Shown: positions 1 through 13,238 of the stretch, one piece after another | How the letters are laid out: each line of letters begins with the position of its first letter | Numbering within the stretch: position 1 is the first letter of the stretch | From: Paraspadella gotoi | Taxonomy: Eukaryota > Chaetognatha | DNA length: 64,000 nucleotides | NCBI GenBank assembly: GCA_051294375.1 | Contig: CM119264.1 | Location: 22,324,709 to 22,388,708 of the forward strand | Reading direction: 5' to 3' | Program-made: the position numbers and the translations under genes | Notes under the pieces: model-generated | Database searches by the model: none | Told to the model about the DNA's origin: nothing | Seen by the model: only the letters and a program-made list of their open reading frames with translations

Positions 1-212
1 AGGGGGGGGGCGGAAGGGGGGAGGAAGAAAAACATTTACCTGGGGATCGAGAAAAAGAAAAAAAAAAAAAAAAATACATGAACGAAACAAGATCTGCGAT
101 GAAGGCGGAAAAAATGAAAATGGAAGAGGGAAGCATATAAAATGGATGAGAAGAGGAAAGAACAAAGATGGGTTTCGTCCCATGGAACCGACTCTGATCC
201 TGAGAAAGCTTA

Positions 213-515
213 GACAGAGAGAGAGGAGCAGAGAGAGAGAGAGAGAGAGAGCAGAGAGAAAGAGTTGAGAGAGCAGAAGAGGAGAAGAGAGAACAGAAGA
301 GAGAGAAGAGAGAGAGAGATGAGAGAGAGAGGAGAGAGAGTAGAGAGAGAGAGAGAGAGAAGAGAGACAGAGAGAGAGAGAGCAGAGAGTGAGAGAGAGA
401 GAGAGGAGAGAGAGAGAGAACAGAGAGAGAGAGAGAGAGAGAGAGAGGAGGAGAGAGAGTGAAGAGAGGAGTGAGAGAGAGTAGAGAGAGAGAGAGCGAG
501 AGAAGCAGAGAGAGC
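213..515. repeat. (GA)n-rich purine microsatellite
   Basis: Interrupted GA/GAGAGAGCA tract of about 300 bp. The open reading frames through it encode only RE/SL runs and are not genes. Confidence 0.95.
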
Positions 516-730
516 ATGGGGTTGGTCGACAATCGACCGAGACCGCGGTAGTAACAAAAGGCTTCCCTCTCTGTCCGCTCCTTACTCTCTTACCGCCGGT
601 CGAAGGTCGGAGGTCATCCGCGTCGGTGACTCTCGAAAAATGACGAGATCCCTCTTCCTTTCTCTACCGACGGGCGATCGTCGCGGGTCTAGGGTGCGAA
701 AGACTCGCGAAAATACTGCTCTCCGCTCTT
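515..730 (+). repeat. Dispersed GC-rich repeat, copy A
   Basis: About 215 bp beginning with GGTTGGTCGACAATCGACCG. It reappears in reverse complement at about 5190-5400 and 6110-6325. All three copies abut a (GA)n tract at the same end, so the mobile or amplified unit seems to include the purine tract. No protein similarity is recognised. Confidence 0.7.
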
Positions 731-1768
731 TTCTCTCTTTCTCCCACATTTTCTCTTAGTTTTTGCTTTTCACTCTCTTTACAAAACTCTACTATTTTAT
801 ATCTGGGTTATTCCATTCATTTTTTGCCTGGCGTATGAACAGAGAGAGCAAAAAATTTTTCTCAATAATAATCATAAGGATGTCGGTAAAACACATAGTT
901 TGATATTTGATAATTAATATCAAATTAAAAAAGTTAGTCAAAGAGAATTTTCATATGACATTAATTGTTAGACATTATAATCCTTTTGTTTCGTTGTGGC
1001 TAAGATTTAGAGAAAAGTTTGAAATGACTTCAATTCAAATAAATCGTTGTTGAATTCATTTCAAACTTTTTTCTAGACATTAATTGTATATTTTCCCACA
1101 ATAATAATGTATTCTGGCGACTCGAATTGACCTCCGTCATCAAGATAACCTCAGTCACAAAGAATCCTTTCACCGAACTACCGTGAAGCCTCAGTCGTCG
1201 TTGTCGTCGTCGTCGTCAGCTGACCTTTTCTTCTCCTTACTTTGTTAAGTTTCTCTCATTCGAATTTCAAGCCAAGAACTAAAACCACGTTTTTATCTCT
1301 TTTAATTGACGTTCAATGAAATATTATCATTTTCATTTTTCATTTTTCATTTCACTTAATACTACAAATTGCACAAACATTAAAATACATTGATATTTTT
1401 ATTTTCGTTGAATGATATTTTTAAAATTTTCAATTTTAGACATAAACATTTTATGTTTATTTTATAATAATAACAATGATTCTCTGTCATTTGCTTTGGT
1501 AAAGGGAACTTAACTTTTAGTGAATTTTTTTTATCAATTTTCAGAAGTAAATTCACATTAACTCATACATTTGTTTTTTAAAATTAGTTTTTCCCTTATT
1601 TAAAAATATTCACATTGAGAAAAGTAATTTTCTCAGGAGAAATCATAAATTTCTCCCGAAATTCGAGAGTAAGACTCGCGAAAGAGGAGCGAAAGGAGAG
1701 AGAGAGAGAAAGAGAAGGAAGAGAATCCTCTTCATTCGCGGCAAAGACGAGCGAATCAGGAGCGGACT

Positions 1769-1974
1769 TACTCCGCCGCCGAGGAAAGTCCGCGGCTGAG
1801 TCGCGGCTGGACCAATCAGCGTCGAGATAGTGGAGGGAAAGTCAACCATATGCCTCAGAGAGAGAGAGAGAGAGAGAGAGTGAGAGGAGGCATATGGTTG
1901 ACTTTACCGCCACTGTCTCGACCATGAATAGGCCAGCCGCGGTGACCCCGTGAGGACACCTCGGCGGCGGAGTA
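1769..1974. repeat. Foldback (long inverted repeat) element
   Basis: Arms 1769-1856 and 1887-1974 are inverted copies separated by a 30-bp (GA)n loop. The outer 16 bp (1769-1784 against 1959-1974) and the inner 19 bp (1838-1856 against 1887-1905) are perfect complements, and the 53-bp stretches between them match imperfectly with identical spacing. It could be a foldback transposon, a hairpin RNA source or an assembly fold-back. Confidence 0.8.
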
Positions 1975-2219
1975 GGTTCGCTCTCTCTCCGTGGGTCTTC
2001 ACCGCGACAAAAATGACTCCTCCTCCTCATTCACCGCCTTCGCGGTCCATTTTCCGCGGTTTCATTCGGGAGACTTGTTCGCGATATTTTGCCGGATTTT
2101 CTCTTTTCTCTCTTCAATTTCTCCAGCTCTCTCTCTTATGCTTTTCGGCTTTAGTTATTACTTTTTTTTCTGTCTACTAGGCAGGGGTAGCCGCACTCAA
2201 TGGGGTGAGTCAAAAATTT

Positions 2220-3370
2220 AGAGCGGAGTAACATGCTCAAACGAATATTTAGACATTTTTAAGAATACTTTCAATAGACAAAAAAATTCTAATATGGCTC
2301 TATACCCTAGTAATTAATTTTTTAATACAGTACGCCGGAACCTAGAATGTCGTAAGTCTGTACATGTAATAACTTTTCCATTTATAGGGTAAATGGCTTT
2401 CAGGGATTTTTATAGGAAGTTATCTAGATGTCTGGCTATTGCCCATTTTAGGCAATTTTTCAAATAAATCCTAAACCACTAAAAAAATTAGGTTCAAATT
2501 TTTTTGTTAAAAACTTGGCATAGCTCTAATAAATTTTGAAATTTTTTTTAAAAATTTTTGCTAACTTGTACTCAAGAGGGTTTGTAAACTTCTGTAAAAA
2601 TATTGTTACTATACAACAAATTTTTTGCTATTTTTTATCAGTGCTGGAATCCATTTTAGATGGGTCATTTTTTCAATGATGCATAACTTCCTGATTTGCA
2701 AATATTATGGTTTTAAATTTTAGTAATAGTTAGGCCTTGGGTAGTCCTGCAATACATATAAATTTCAGTCATTTTAAAAAACCTTATGGCACAGGTCAAA
2801 ATTTTTCTTACAAAATTCAATTGTCAATCCTGCTAAAAATATTATTGCAAATATTGTTATTCTTTGCCTATAAATCAGTTAAAACATATTTAAAATAACC
2901 CTAAAGCAAAAAATTTTTCTTAACATTTTTAAAAACTTGTTTGCACAATTTATTTATTAATAGATAGGAAAGGCCAAAAATTTTTTGTAGAATTGATAAA
3001 TTTTAAAACCAGATTCAGATAGCTCATTATACAAAGTTTGTTTTACATACAAAGTATACCTGGCGTATTCTTTTTTTCAAATATTTTCTTACGATAAGTG
3101 TGTCAAAAATACAAAAAAAAACTCCGTAAAAAATCATTATCCATCATCTTTCGATGATTTTATCAGTTTTTTTTTATATTTTCACTTAGAAAACGTAAGA
3201 ATTTTTTAAAAGGTGTAATCTCTATAGCGTCACTTGTTTTACTAACTTTTCTATGCTCTATTAGACTCCATCAAAAAATTCTCTAACGCATTTAAACTCA
3301 AAAATTTTTTGGCTCTTTATAGTAATTATAAGTATTTTTAATTAGGCTAGTACCGCTCTGAAGAAAAGCA
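2220..3370 (-). repeat. AT-rich dispersed element (MITE-like family)
   Basis: AT-rich sequence whose 3000-3300 part matches the reverse complement of 19680-19960, including the shared phrases around GATAAGTGTG and the TTTTTTGATGG motif. Parts are also shared with 11717-12329 and 60347-60714. The edges TAGAGCGG (about 2218) and CCGCTCTG (about 3353) are roughly inverted, but no clear target-site duplication is visible. There is no gene here. Confidence 0.5.
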
Positions 3371-3479
3371 TTTTTTTTGACAAAAATATCTCTTATTAAC
3401 CATAGAGATCTATGGTCATGATGATTATTCTTAATCGCTGTATCTAACCATTAGCAGTTGTTATCGAATTTCATGACGG

Positions 3480-4660
3480 CTGATGGCTAACGTACTGGGC
3501 AGGAGGGCAAAATGTTGTAGGTTTCGAATATCCGAACAAATTAGTGTAACGAAGTTTTAGACGTTAGAAATTATGTGGGTATATCACTTCTATATGTGAA
3601 CATAGGAAGCCAGGTTTCACTGGGAGTGAAATAAAATTAAAGGGACTGTGAGCAGAGTCTATGAGAAGTAGAAGCTTCGGCAGGAGAGAGACTATACTGC
3701 TAGATCCGTTCTCATGTGTGGCACTGCACGGCTTATCCAAACGCCCGCTGACAAGCCCTGCTCCCCGAGAGAACAGAGATGGAAAGCTAAGATAGGGTGA
3801 TAACAAGCTGGCACTATGGATGATGTGTTGTAATATTGGTTGTAACCAATTTCAAAATAACCATTGTTTCAGTTTTTCTAGCCATTGGATTTTGTGCAGT
3901 AGCTAGCTGATTGCGCGGCAGTTACGGTCATCACTGATATCGCATGGCGCGGGTGATTCGAATTATGACTTAGAGCGTCGAGGTCTCGCGTGGCATTTGT
4001 CTTCCAGCGCCATCATCAATGAAACATGTCTTTCGCGATAGTTATACCACTTTCGCGATTCTGAGGATAGGAGGTAAGCCAGGTTCCAACTGGGAGTGAA
4101 TAAATAAGACTGTGACGTAGAGCCGGTATGCTCAGATATTGTGATTAGCAGAAATGCGCTTGGCCTACTTGGGATCAGATCGGGTTATTCTCTTGTTGAA
4201 AGGTGATGAATGGACGCGCCACATCCACCACCGGTTTTTTAAGTATCTACCTAGAAGCCTGTCAAGTCACAATGTGTGATCATAAAAGTAGATAAGTTTA
4301 TTGAATATAGAAATGCAATGGTACGGAGAATAATATATTGGGTTGTATACCAATTTCAGGGAGAGAGTTCTAATTTCTGTAGAGATGTATAAAATACTAA
4401 TTACAAATTTTATGCTACGTATTTACAAAGTTTAATGATTGAAAATCATTTAAATGAAAAATAATAATATATTATTTCTTAGATTCATAATAACTGCGCA
4501 AGTTATTTTTAAGACACATTAACGTGAAGATATGTGATTAATTTCTATGCTGTTTTTGTTCTGAAACATTTTTTCTACTTCTACCTATTTCAAATCCATG
4601 TAAGATTGGTGAATGACTGGATAAATTTTTTTTAGCTCTTGAGAACATCATGATTTGGAG
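3480..4660. repeat. Unassigned region with a short internal duplication
   Basis: No gene seen. The phrase around AAGCCAGGTT...CTGGGAGTGAA at about 3607-3660 recurs imperfectly at about 4075-4125, which suggests a repetitive element with internal repeats. From 4660 to 5180 I see nothing recognisable. Confidence 0.35.
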
Positions 4661-5189
4661 GCAATGAGAGGAGGGGTTTCACCGAAGGCATCGTCGTCCT
4701 CCCCTTTCTCTCCTCTCTCCCCGTCGAGCTCGCGGGATCTCCGGTTCAGAATTCGTCCACAAAAATTATTCACTTTTACATGTTGGCTCTCGCCCTAGCT
4801 ATAGGTTTACTCCTCTGTCATAATTGTGTCTGCCTTTTTTTTTGTGGGTTAATTCTCCACTGATTTTTATCAGTATCAATTAAAAACGCCCACATAAAAA
4901 AATATTTTCCGTCGAGGATGCGAGTTGAAAAATTTCATTGAGTAATTTTTCTTAGAATTTAGTAGAACATCGATTATTTTGAGAAAACACAACAAGACCA
5001 AAAAAGCCCTAAGCGGCAAACAGATAGGACAAAAAATTAACAAAACAACAACATCAAGTTAATATATTTGACAACTGGACCGTTTGTGCATCCTTGCTGA
5101 CCTTCAATTATTTGATTTCTGGAAAGCAAGCGAGAGGCGAGAGAATACAGAGAGACGAGAAACGGAGAACAAGGAGAAAGAGATAGAGA

Positions 5190-5400
5190 AAGAGAGGAGA
5201 GGTAAGAACCGCGGGTAAGTCGCACAATAGACCCGCGACGATCGCCCGTCATAGAGAAGAAGAGGATCTCGCTCATTTTCGAGAGTCACCGACGCGGATG
5301 ACCTCCGACTTCGACCGGGCGTAAGAGAGAGGAGCGGACAGAGAGGGAAGCCTTTTGGTCGTCTCGCGGCTCGGTCGATTGTCGACCAACGGCCCATGAT
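5190..5400 (-). repeat. Dispersed GC-rich repeat, copy B
   Basis: Reverse complement of copy A (515-730), ending in CGGTCGATTGTCGACCAAC and followed by a (GA)n tract at about 5400-5560. Confidence 0.7.
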
Positions 5401-5415
5401 GAGAGAGAGAGAGAG

Positions 5416-5486
<71 letters not shown>

Positions 5487-5560
5487 AAGGAGGGAGAGAG
5501 AGAGAGAGGAGAGAGTGAGAGATGAGACGAGAAAGAGAGAGAGAGAGAAGAGGGAAATGA
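5400..5560. repeat. (GA)n microsatellite
   Basis: Interrupted GA repeat flanking dispersed repeat copy B. Confidence 0.95.
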
Positions 5561-5834
5561 GAGAGCAAGTTTAATTTGGTTAGAGAGAAGAGGAGGAAGG
5601 AAAGAGCAGGGAAAGAAACGAGACGATTTCGGTTGAGCGAGAGAGGAAAGGTCGATAAGGGATCACGTCAAGAGGAAGGAAAAGAACAGGAGAAGGAAAA
5701 GAAAACAGGAAAAGGAAAGAAATGAAAGTTAAAAGGGAAACAAAAAGGAGGGAAAAAATGAGAGGAAAGGAAGAAAAGGAGAAAAAAGCAGGGAAAAAAA
5801 GAAACGGAAAAAAGAAAAGAATAAAAAAATTAAA

Positions 5835-5968
5835 AAAAGAAAGAAAGCAAGAAAGAAAGAAAGAAAGAAAGAAAGAAAAAAAGAAAGAAAGAAAAGAAAG
5901 AAAGAAAGACAAGAAAGAAAGAAAGAAAGAAAAGAAAAAAAGAAAAGAAAGAAAGAACGAAAGAAGCA
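5835..5968. repeat. (AAAG)n microsatellite
   Basis: Tetranucleotide AAAG/GAAA tract in a longer A-rich purine region (5580-5990). Confidence 0.95.
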
Positions 5969-6060
5969 AATAGAGAATTTTAGTCAAGTTAAAACCACCG
6001 AAAAAAAGAACAAATTTTTTCTCAAAGGACAGACGCGCCGAGAAAGTCGAGGGAGAAGAC

Positions 6061-6085
6061 NNNNNNNNNNNNNNNNNNNNNNNNN
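6061..6085. other. Assembly gap (25 N)
   Basis: Run of N. The right flank re-enters the same dispersed repeat found at 5150-5400, so the gap lies within repeats. Confidence 1.
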
Positions 6086-6109
6086 AACGGAGAAACAAGG
6101 AGAAAGAGA

Positions 6110-6325
6110 TAGAGAAGAGAGGAGAGGTAAGAACCGCGGTAAGTCGCGCACAATAGACCCGCGACGATCGCGTCGGTAGAGAAGGAAGAGGATCTCGCTC
6201 ATTTTCGAGAGTCACCGCGCGGATGAACTCCGACTTTCGACCGGCGTAAGAGAGAGACAGCGGACAGAAGAGGGAAGCCTTTTGGTCGTCTCGCGGCTCG
6301 GTCGATTGTCGACCAACCCCATGAG
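6110..6325 (-). repeat. Dispersed GC-rich repeat, copy C
   Basis: Near-identical to copy B, about 920 bp further on, differing mainly by small indels. A (GA)n tract follows at 6325-6515. Confidence 0.7.
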
Positions 6326-6329
6326 TGAG

Positions 6330-6429
6330 AGGAGAGAGAGAGAGAGAGAGAGAAGAGAGAGAGAGGAGAGAGAGAGAGGAGAGAGAGGAGAGAGAGAGAG
6401 AGAGAGAAGAGAGAGAGAAGAGAGAGAGA

Positions 6430-6493
<64 letters not shown>

Positions 6494-6515
6494 AAGAGAG
6501 AGTGAGAGAGAGACA
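6330..6515. repeat. (GA)n microsatellite
   Basis: Interrupted GA tract following dispersed repeat copy C. Confidence 0.95.
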
Positions 6516-6549
6516 GAAAGGTTCGTCCCGAGGCACCGACCTTGACCTC

Positions 6550-7253
6550 TCGGATTGAATATCCCCTAAAATCTTCGCTCTTCCCTCTCGACGGAGAAGC
6601 GATGTTGAAGGAAAAGGAAAAAAGGAAAGAAAAAAAAAAGGTAAGGTACTTTTTTATATAAAAAAGAAAGTGCCGGAGAAACTATGGGGGTCGATAAAAA
6701 CGTCCAGCGACGCCTTTCCCGGCCGCCGACGATGGAGATACAAATAAGAAGGAGCGACTCGCGGGTCGGGGATTTATGGAGAGAATTGATTGGAAGGGAG
6801 GAACCTGGCGGATCCCCTTAAGAACCTTTTCCTCTTTTTTTTTCTATTTTATTTCGCTATTTTTAATGATCTTATTTCTACTTTAGCTCTTTTAATGCTT
6901 TTTTTTTCATATAAACCTTGGCTTTTTTATGACTTTTGTATGGCGTGGCTCTTTAATTTCCTTTATGACGGCTCTGCTCTTGTTAATAATGCTCCGTTGC
7001 TTCATCTTCTCGGAAAGCCTTTATTTTTTTATTGCTGATGACTTTTTTTTTTCATCTTGGTTTTTCTTGGCGCAATTGTCGCCGTTTCTTTGCTGTAATG
7101 AATCTCGGAAAACCGTCGTCGTTGTTGTTGTTGTTGTTGTTGTAGCGAGCGTCTCGCGGCACCTCTCACGCCCTCTCATTCGTCTTTCTCTTTATTTTCT
7201 TTCTTCTTTCGCTTCTCTCCTTAGTTACTTTCTGTCTCTATATTTCTTTTTTC

Positions 7254-7299
<46 letters not shown>

Positions 7300-8490
7300 C
7301 TCTCTCTCTTCCCTCTCCTCTCTCTCTAACTCTCCAATATTCATTACTCTCCTCCAGAGAGGCCACAAAACGCGAAATTGCCCGAATTGAAGGGATCGAA
7401 GCCATTTACGCCTCAGCACCGTTTCTCCTTTTTCATAAGTCGGTTTTTCGCTATCACCTCTCTTTCTATCAGTTCTTTCTTTCAACTATCTGTCTTTTCT
7501 CTGTCCTGAATTTTAGGTTTACTATTTTTCCCACGAACCCAAAAATATATTATTACGTTTTTCTTTCTCTTTCCTCACCGAACTGGTTCACCATCCTATA
7601 TGAAATTTTTACAACCAACATAAAAATTATCCGCTCATTTAATAAAATAGCTATCTTGCCCCAGACTTTAGACATTGTGTTCCCCTTCCTCCATCTTTTT
7701 ACCTTTCTGTTCCTCTGTCTTTCTGTTCCTCTGTCTTTCTGTTCCTCCGTCTTTCTGTATTCTCTCGTTTCCCTTTTTCAAAGACACAAACAGTTTCATT
7801 ATTTTTTGCGGATTCAACAGATTTTTATTTAAAATTCGACGACAAAAACAACGACGACGGTAAAAAAAAGACGATGACGATGACTAAGACGACGACCCCG
7901 ATGAAGAAAAGAAGAAAGAGGCGCTCGTTGTCGCCGACCAGTTTGAATTACGCTCACTCGTAAAGAAGATGATGACTTCTCGTCTTTATTTCTCCCTGAA
8001 TTAGAAGGAGGAGATATTCGAAGGAAGAGGAGATTCGATGATTGGAGAGAATATGAGTGCGAACACCGTGCAAGGCTGTGTGTGTGTGTGTGTTTGTGTG
8101 TGCGAGTATGTGTCGAGGAGAGAGAGAGAGAGAGAGAAACGAATGTTTTTTTCTCTCTCTCTCTTATCTTGGCAGGAAATCTTTCCTAATGAGGGGACGA
8201 AGAAAAATTTTTCCGCGAATTAGAGTTGAAAAGAATTAATAGCGAAAAGAGATTATTATCTTTTTCCGTTCCCCTAATCCCTTAATCCCTTAATCTCCTT
8301 TCCCCACCTCCGTCGATCCCACCTTCCATCCACCCCATCAACTCCCCCCCCGTTCTCGAGATTATCCTCTGGGTTTTTAGCCTCGCCTTTTGTTTTTTCT
8401 CATTTTAAAACATAAAATCATTAAAATTGCGAAAATGAAAAAAAAAAAATGCTAATCCCGAGCGGGGCTTTTTTTTTTTCTTTCTGATTT
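6550..8490. other. No supported gene; low-complexity stretches
   Basis: Contains a T-rich region, a (TC)n tract at 7256-7300, a GTT/TTG run at 7120-7142, a (TG)n run at 8077-8101 and a short GA run near 8119-8138. The missing 5' exons of the RECK-like gene could lie here or upstream, but I could not identify any. Confidence 0.6.
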
Positions 8491-8494
8491 TCAG

Positions 8495-8577
8495 TTCGCA
8501 TCTGCAACGTGTCGAGTCTCAGACCATCTATGGCGCCAGGACGCTCGCAGTAGTGGATACGCCACCGCCGTCCGGGT

Positions 8578-8639
<62 letters not shown>

Positions 8640-10947
8640 AGAGAGGAGAGAAAGAGAGAGAGAGAGAGTGAGAGAGAGATATTTTCTTCCTTCACGAGAA
8701 TTGAAGAAAGATAAGAATCTAACTTTTGCTCCCTTTGTATTTCCCCACAGATCTACATGCAGAGCGGAAGCTGCTCCCTGGAGTGTCGCTGCGCCCCGCA
8801 CGGGAACTGGTCCTGCCAAAGACTCGCTTGTCTCCCGACGAAGCCTTGCTTCGCCAACAAGCAGCGATTCGGTGAGAAGGAGAAGCCACGGTCTGCGACG
8901 ACGACGACGATGATGATGATAATGATGAAAAATACTGTCGGACAAAACGATAAAAATGAAGCGTAAATGTTTGCAAAAACTTTTGTGATAAATGTATTAA
9001 ACTATTTGATAAATATATTGTGGGTACTACCCACAACATACTGAAAACTAAACAAATGACTCAAGTGGCAAACCGTGCTGGTTCTATCACTTATTTTATC
9101 CTAATGACAAAATATTAGAACGAATTGGTGTGGTATGGAGATGGAACCAGAAAGCAAATGCGATAGAGTGAAAGAGACAAATAAGTGAAGACTGTTCGGC
9201 GGAGACTCGGAAGTAAGTAAAGGTTTAGGCAAGGCAAAGCGTAAAAGAGGTGAGGTGAAAAAGGCGCGATGAGGGGGCGTAAAATGAAGATCTTTAAAAG
9301 CGGCAGCAACAACTTCACGATTCAATCTTCCGAATCAATAACAACATTTTGTTACGAATCAAAAATTTATTTTTCCAAAAAAATCGAAGTTTTTTTTTCA
9401 CTCTTGAGTTATTTGCAGTTGCACGTTTGGAAGCACATTGCGTCCGCAATGTCGCGTAGGGCACTGCGTGTGGAAATAAGGATGTGAAGTGTCGCAGTTT
9501 CGCGCCAAAACAAAGCGCTTCACACGTTGTAGAGAGTCTTACCTTCCCTGAACGCCGCCAGAGACGCACCATTTTTTCTCGTACAAATCGTTGCAATCGA
9601 CGATCATGTGGTTTTGCCTGAACTTGTCCTTTAAATCTGAGCACCGCAGTTTGGAGGAGCCGACGAGTCGATCGCAATCCCAGTATCTAGTCGCATTGAG
9701 TGCAAGATTACAAGAATTAAGAAAGAAAAAAGTGGGAATGATTCGGGATCTGGAAATCTTTCGTGTGACGACGTCACTGTGACGTTATGACGTTATGAAA
9801 TAAAGAAATCTTTCATGTTCCAAATTTGTCATACCTGGAATCCCTGTCGCGACATTCCGGTCTCCCGCTGCCGCAACTGCAGTCGCCCGACGCCAGCGCC
9901 ACGACGGTCAGAGAAAGGACGATGATCCTGAACAAAAGATGGACGCTGGGGTTAACATTCGATTGATGAAAGTGGAGAAGAGAGAGAGAGAATGAAGGAC
10001 ACAGAGGCAAAAAAGGGAAAGAATGAGACAACAAGAGAAAGAAAAGAATAGAGATAAATAATATGCAATATATGACATATTTGACATTAGATTATTAATT
10101 AAGGATAACGATGAATCAAAATAAATTTACATAGTTGAATAAAAAAAGAAAGAAAGGCAATCAGAGAGGAAAAAGCTAAGGGAATGCCAAAGGTTGCATC
10201 ATAGTATTTCTTTCCCGCCAACACCAGGTATCCTTGGCAATTCATTTAAAAATGAAAAATCACTAAACTACGAGTCTCAACTCAATTCATAAACAAAAAA
10301 TATCCCTTAAATAGTACGTGAAAGTAGTAGGGCAGATATTTTGAAATTTTATAAATACGCCGCTAAAAAAAACTTACCCCAAAAGCTTGAACATTTCGCC
10401 GATTGAATTTTTAAAAAGGGAATAGAGTGAAGAATCAGAATAATGGTTTTCTTTTATAGTAAGATTAACACGAGAGAACTCATATCGGATCTGATAAAAC
10501 GAGAGAAAAAATAGAAAGAACAAAAGGACAATTGTTTGGTATTTATTTATCTTTTTATTGTTGAGGTTAAAACTTAAATCTCGGCCAGTCAATCTCTTTC
10601 AATATCTGTCAATTTCTCCAAAGTTTACTTTCAGCGATTCTCGTTATTTCATGATTATTTATTCGTGGCTTTCTTTTCCCTTCCAGACCACGGCGCCCTC
10701 CTGCCCAACACTTTCAACCAAGGCGGTTGCATTTGCTTCATTGGCCAATACGTTTGCGGCAAAGCAAGTGCAGAGCAATTTCCAACTCGACCAACTCAAG
10801 GTGAGTTTGAACGAATAAGATTACTTACACTAGGGGGAGAAATATTTATACATTAACAACATAAATTAGTAGAACACGAAATGGTTTAAAAAGTCCAGCT
10901 ATAAAATGTAATAATGACTACACGTGGAGGTGATAAAAAATAATAGT

Positions 10948-11002
<55 letters not shown>

Positions 11003-11542
11003 TTTATTATCTCATTGCGACTCAATCCAACCGAAAATTCTTTCATATTAAGTTTTTCATTTTTTTTTAAATCATTTTATTTTTCTCTCTAGCCTATATT
11101 TATCGTTTTAGAATGTTCTTACATTCACGAAATTGAAAAAAATATAACTTGGTAAAGTTTCTCCCATTATCTAAGATTGTAAACATTTGTTTGTTAGTTC
11201 TCAACTATTTCACAACATTTATTTTTCGAGAGAAAATCGAAACGAATTAATGGAACCGACATTTTCCTTATCGTTTTTTTTTTTCTGACGATCAACACTG
11301 TTCATGCATCCCCTTTCCCCTTCTTACTTCACACCTCCACAACCCCTAACTCAATTACACAACCCCCCCCCACAACACAGGGTACCCCACAGCCTCTGGA
11401 ATCGTCCTCTTCATCGGGTTCTCCCGGGAAGAGGAGTCGCTCCTACAGCACAACTCCACCGCCATCTTCACCGCCGACGTTTGGCGGCAGAAGCTCCAGC
11501 GACTCCTCGACCAGCAAACGGAGGTCGGTGTAGTGTGTGGAG

Positions 11543-11633
<91 letters not shown>

Positions 11634-12973
11634 CGCTTCATAATTTCGGTTTTTCTTCGCTTTTGTCAGAGGAAAAGATTCGTTGAAAAGATTTTTCAGT
11701 GGATTCAACTATGCACTAGGGTGATGTGAAAGTTTGGAATCAAAATTTAGCAGTTATATCTTAAAAACTATCATATTAGTGAATACTAATCTATATTTAT
11801 TTTTCTTTTTTTACAAATATAGTAGCCCAGTCAGCTTATTTTATATATAGGACTACCCTTATATAATGTCAAAATTTTAAAATATTTTTTTTTAAATTCT
11901 GAGAACAGATTCAGATTCCTCGTTAAAAGTTGATAAAAGAAAATATAAATCTTTTTCCAAAATTATGTCATTAAGGAGGTTAAAATTATACAAAACTATA
12001 TTTTGAAGCTCGAAATTGAAAATCGGTGTCTTATATATAACTTTTTACATTTTTAACCAACTTAATGAAATAATTTTTAAAAAAGAATTATACTTTCTTA
12101 TATCAACTTTTTGCAAGGAATCCAAATCCGATCTTAAAATTTTAAAATTTTCAATTTTAAATTTAGCTTATTATATACATATTACTATATATAAATATAG
12201 CTCACTGGTGCCCACTAATGTATAAAATTAAAAAATAAATTTACCAAAGTATTTTTATTAGTTTTTATTTTTATGTTTTATATGCTAAATTTTAATTTTC
12301 TAAAATTTTATCATTTTCACATCACTCTACTATGCACTGACGTTCTGTGCGCCGCACTGAAACAATTTAAACAGTGAGAAGACAAAAGTCAACACTCAGC
12401 ATTCAGTAGTCTGCAGTCTAGTCAGCAGCCTGCACCCAACCGGCAGTGATTCTCTCTTGTTCTCTTCTCGTTGACCGACGCCAATGGTCAGGTTTCCATT
12501 AGTCTGCACCAATACATTACCGTTACTGCTATCCTCCCCCACCTTCCTAGAACTCTCCCTGCACTCCCTGCTCTCCCTGCTCTCCCTCCTCCCTGTCCCC
12601 CTAATCCCAGTCAGACATCGGGTCTCCAAAAGTGAGGAACCTTCGTCTTTTCCGAGGCGCAAAATGACCCTAAACAGAAACGAATCTTGTTTCAAACGTC
12701 ATTAACTGCTCGAAATTGCTACCCACCCGGAGAGAAGAAAGGGATGGAGGGAGCGATGGGCGAGAGGGGAATGGGATGGTGGAATTCGGACGGGGGGGGG
12801 GAAAGATTTGTTTCGCTTCGGATCAGTCTCTCCAGTTTAAAAAAAATTAAGTATGAGGTATTTTTAGAACAAAGGATCGAATTATGTATACGCTACGAAG
12901 GGAACGATTTAAGTATTTTTTTGAAAATTATGGAATTACGATGTGTATGAGTGAGTCTGTGTGGTGTGTTGTG

Positions 12974-13061
<88 letters not shown>

Positions 13062-13179
13062 AATACGAAAGTAAAATGGGATTCGATTCCTAAGTCTCTT
13101 CATTTCAAACAAATGTTTGGAAAAATTCCAGAAATGGAGTTAGGATTAGTATTTCAGAAACTTTGAACGATCTCTCTCT

Positions 13180-13238
<59 letters not shown>

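Noticed and set aside
265-462. Open frames of RE/SL repeats over GA/TC tracts, here and at many other sites
   Set aside because: They are translations of dinucleotide microsatellites in all frames, without codon bias, splice support or conserved sequence.
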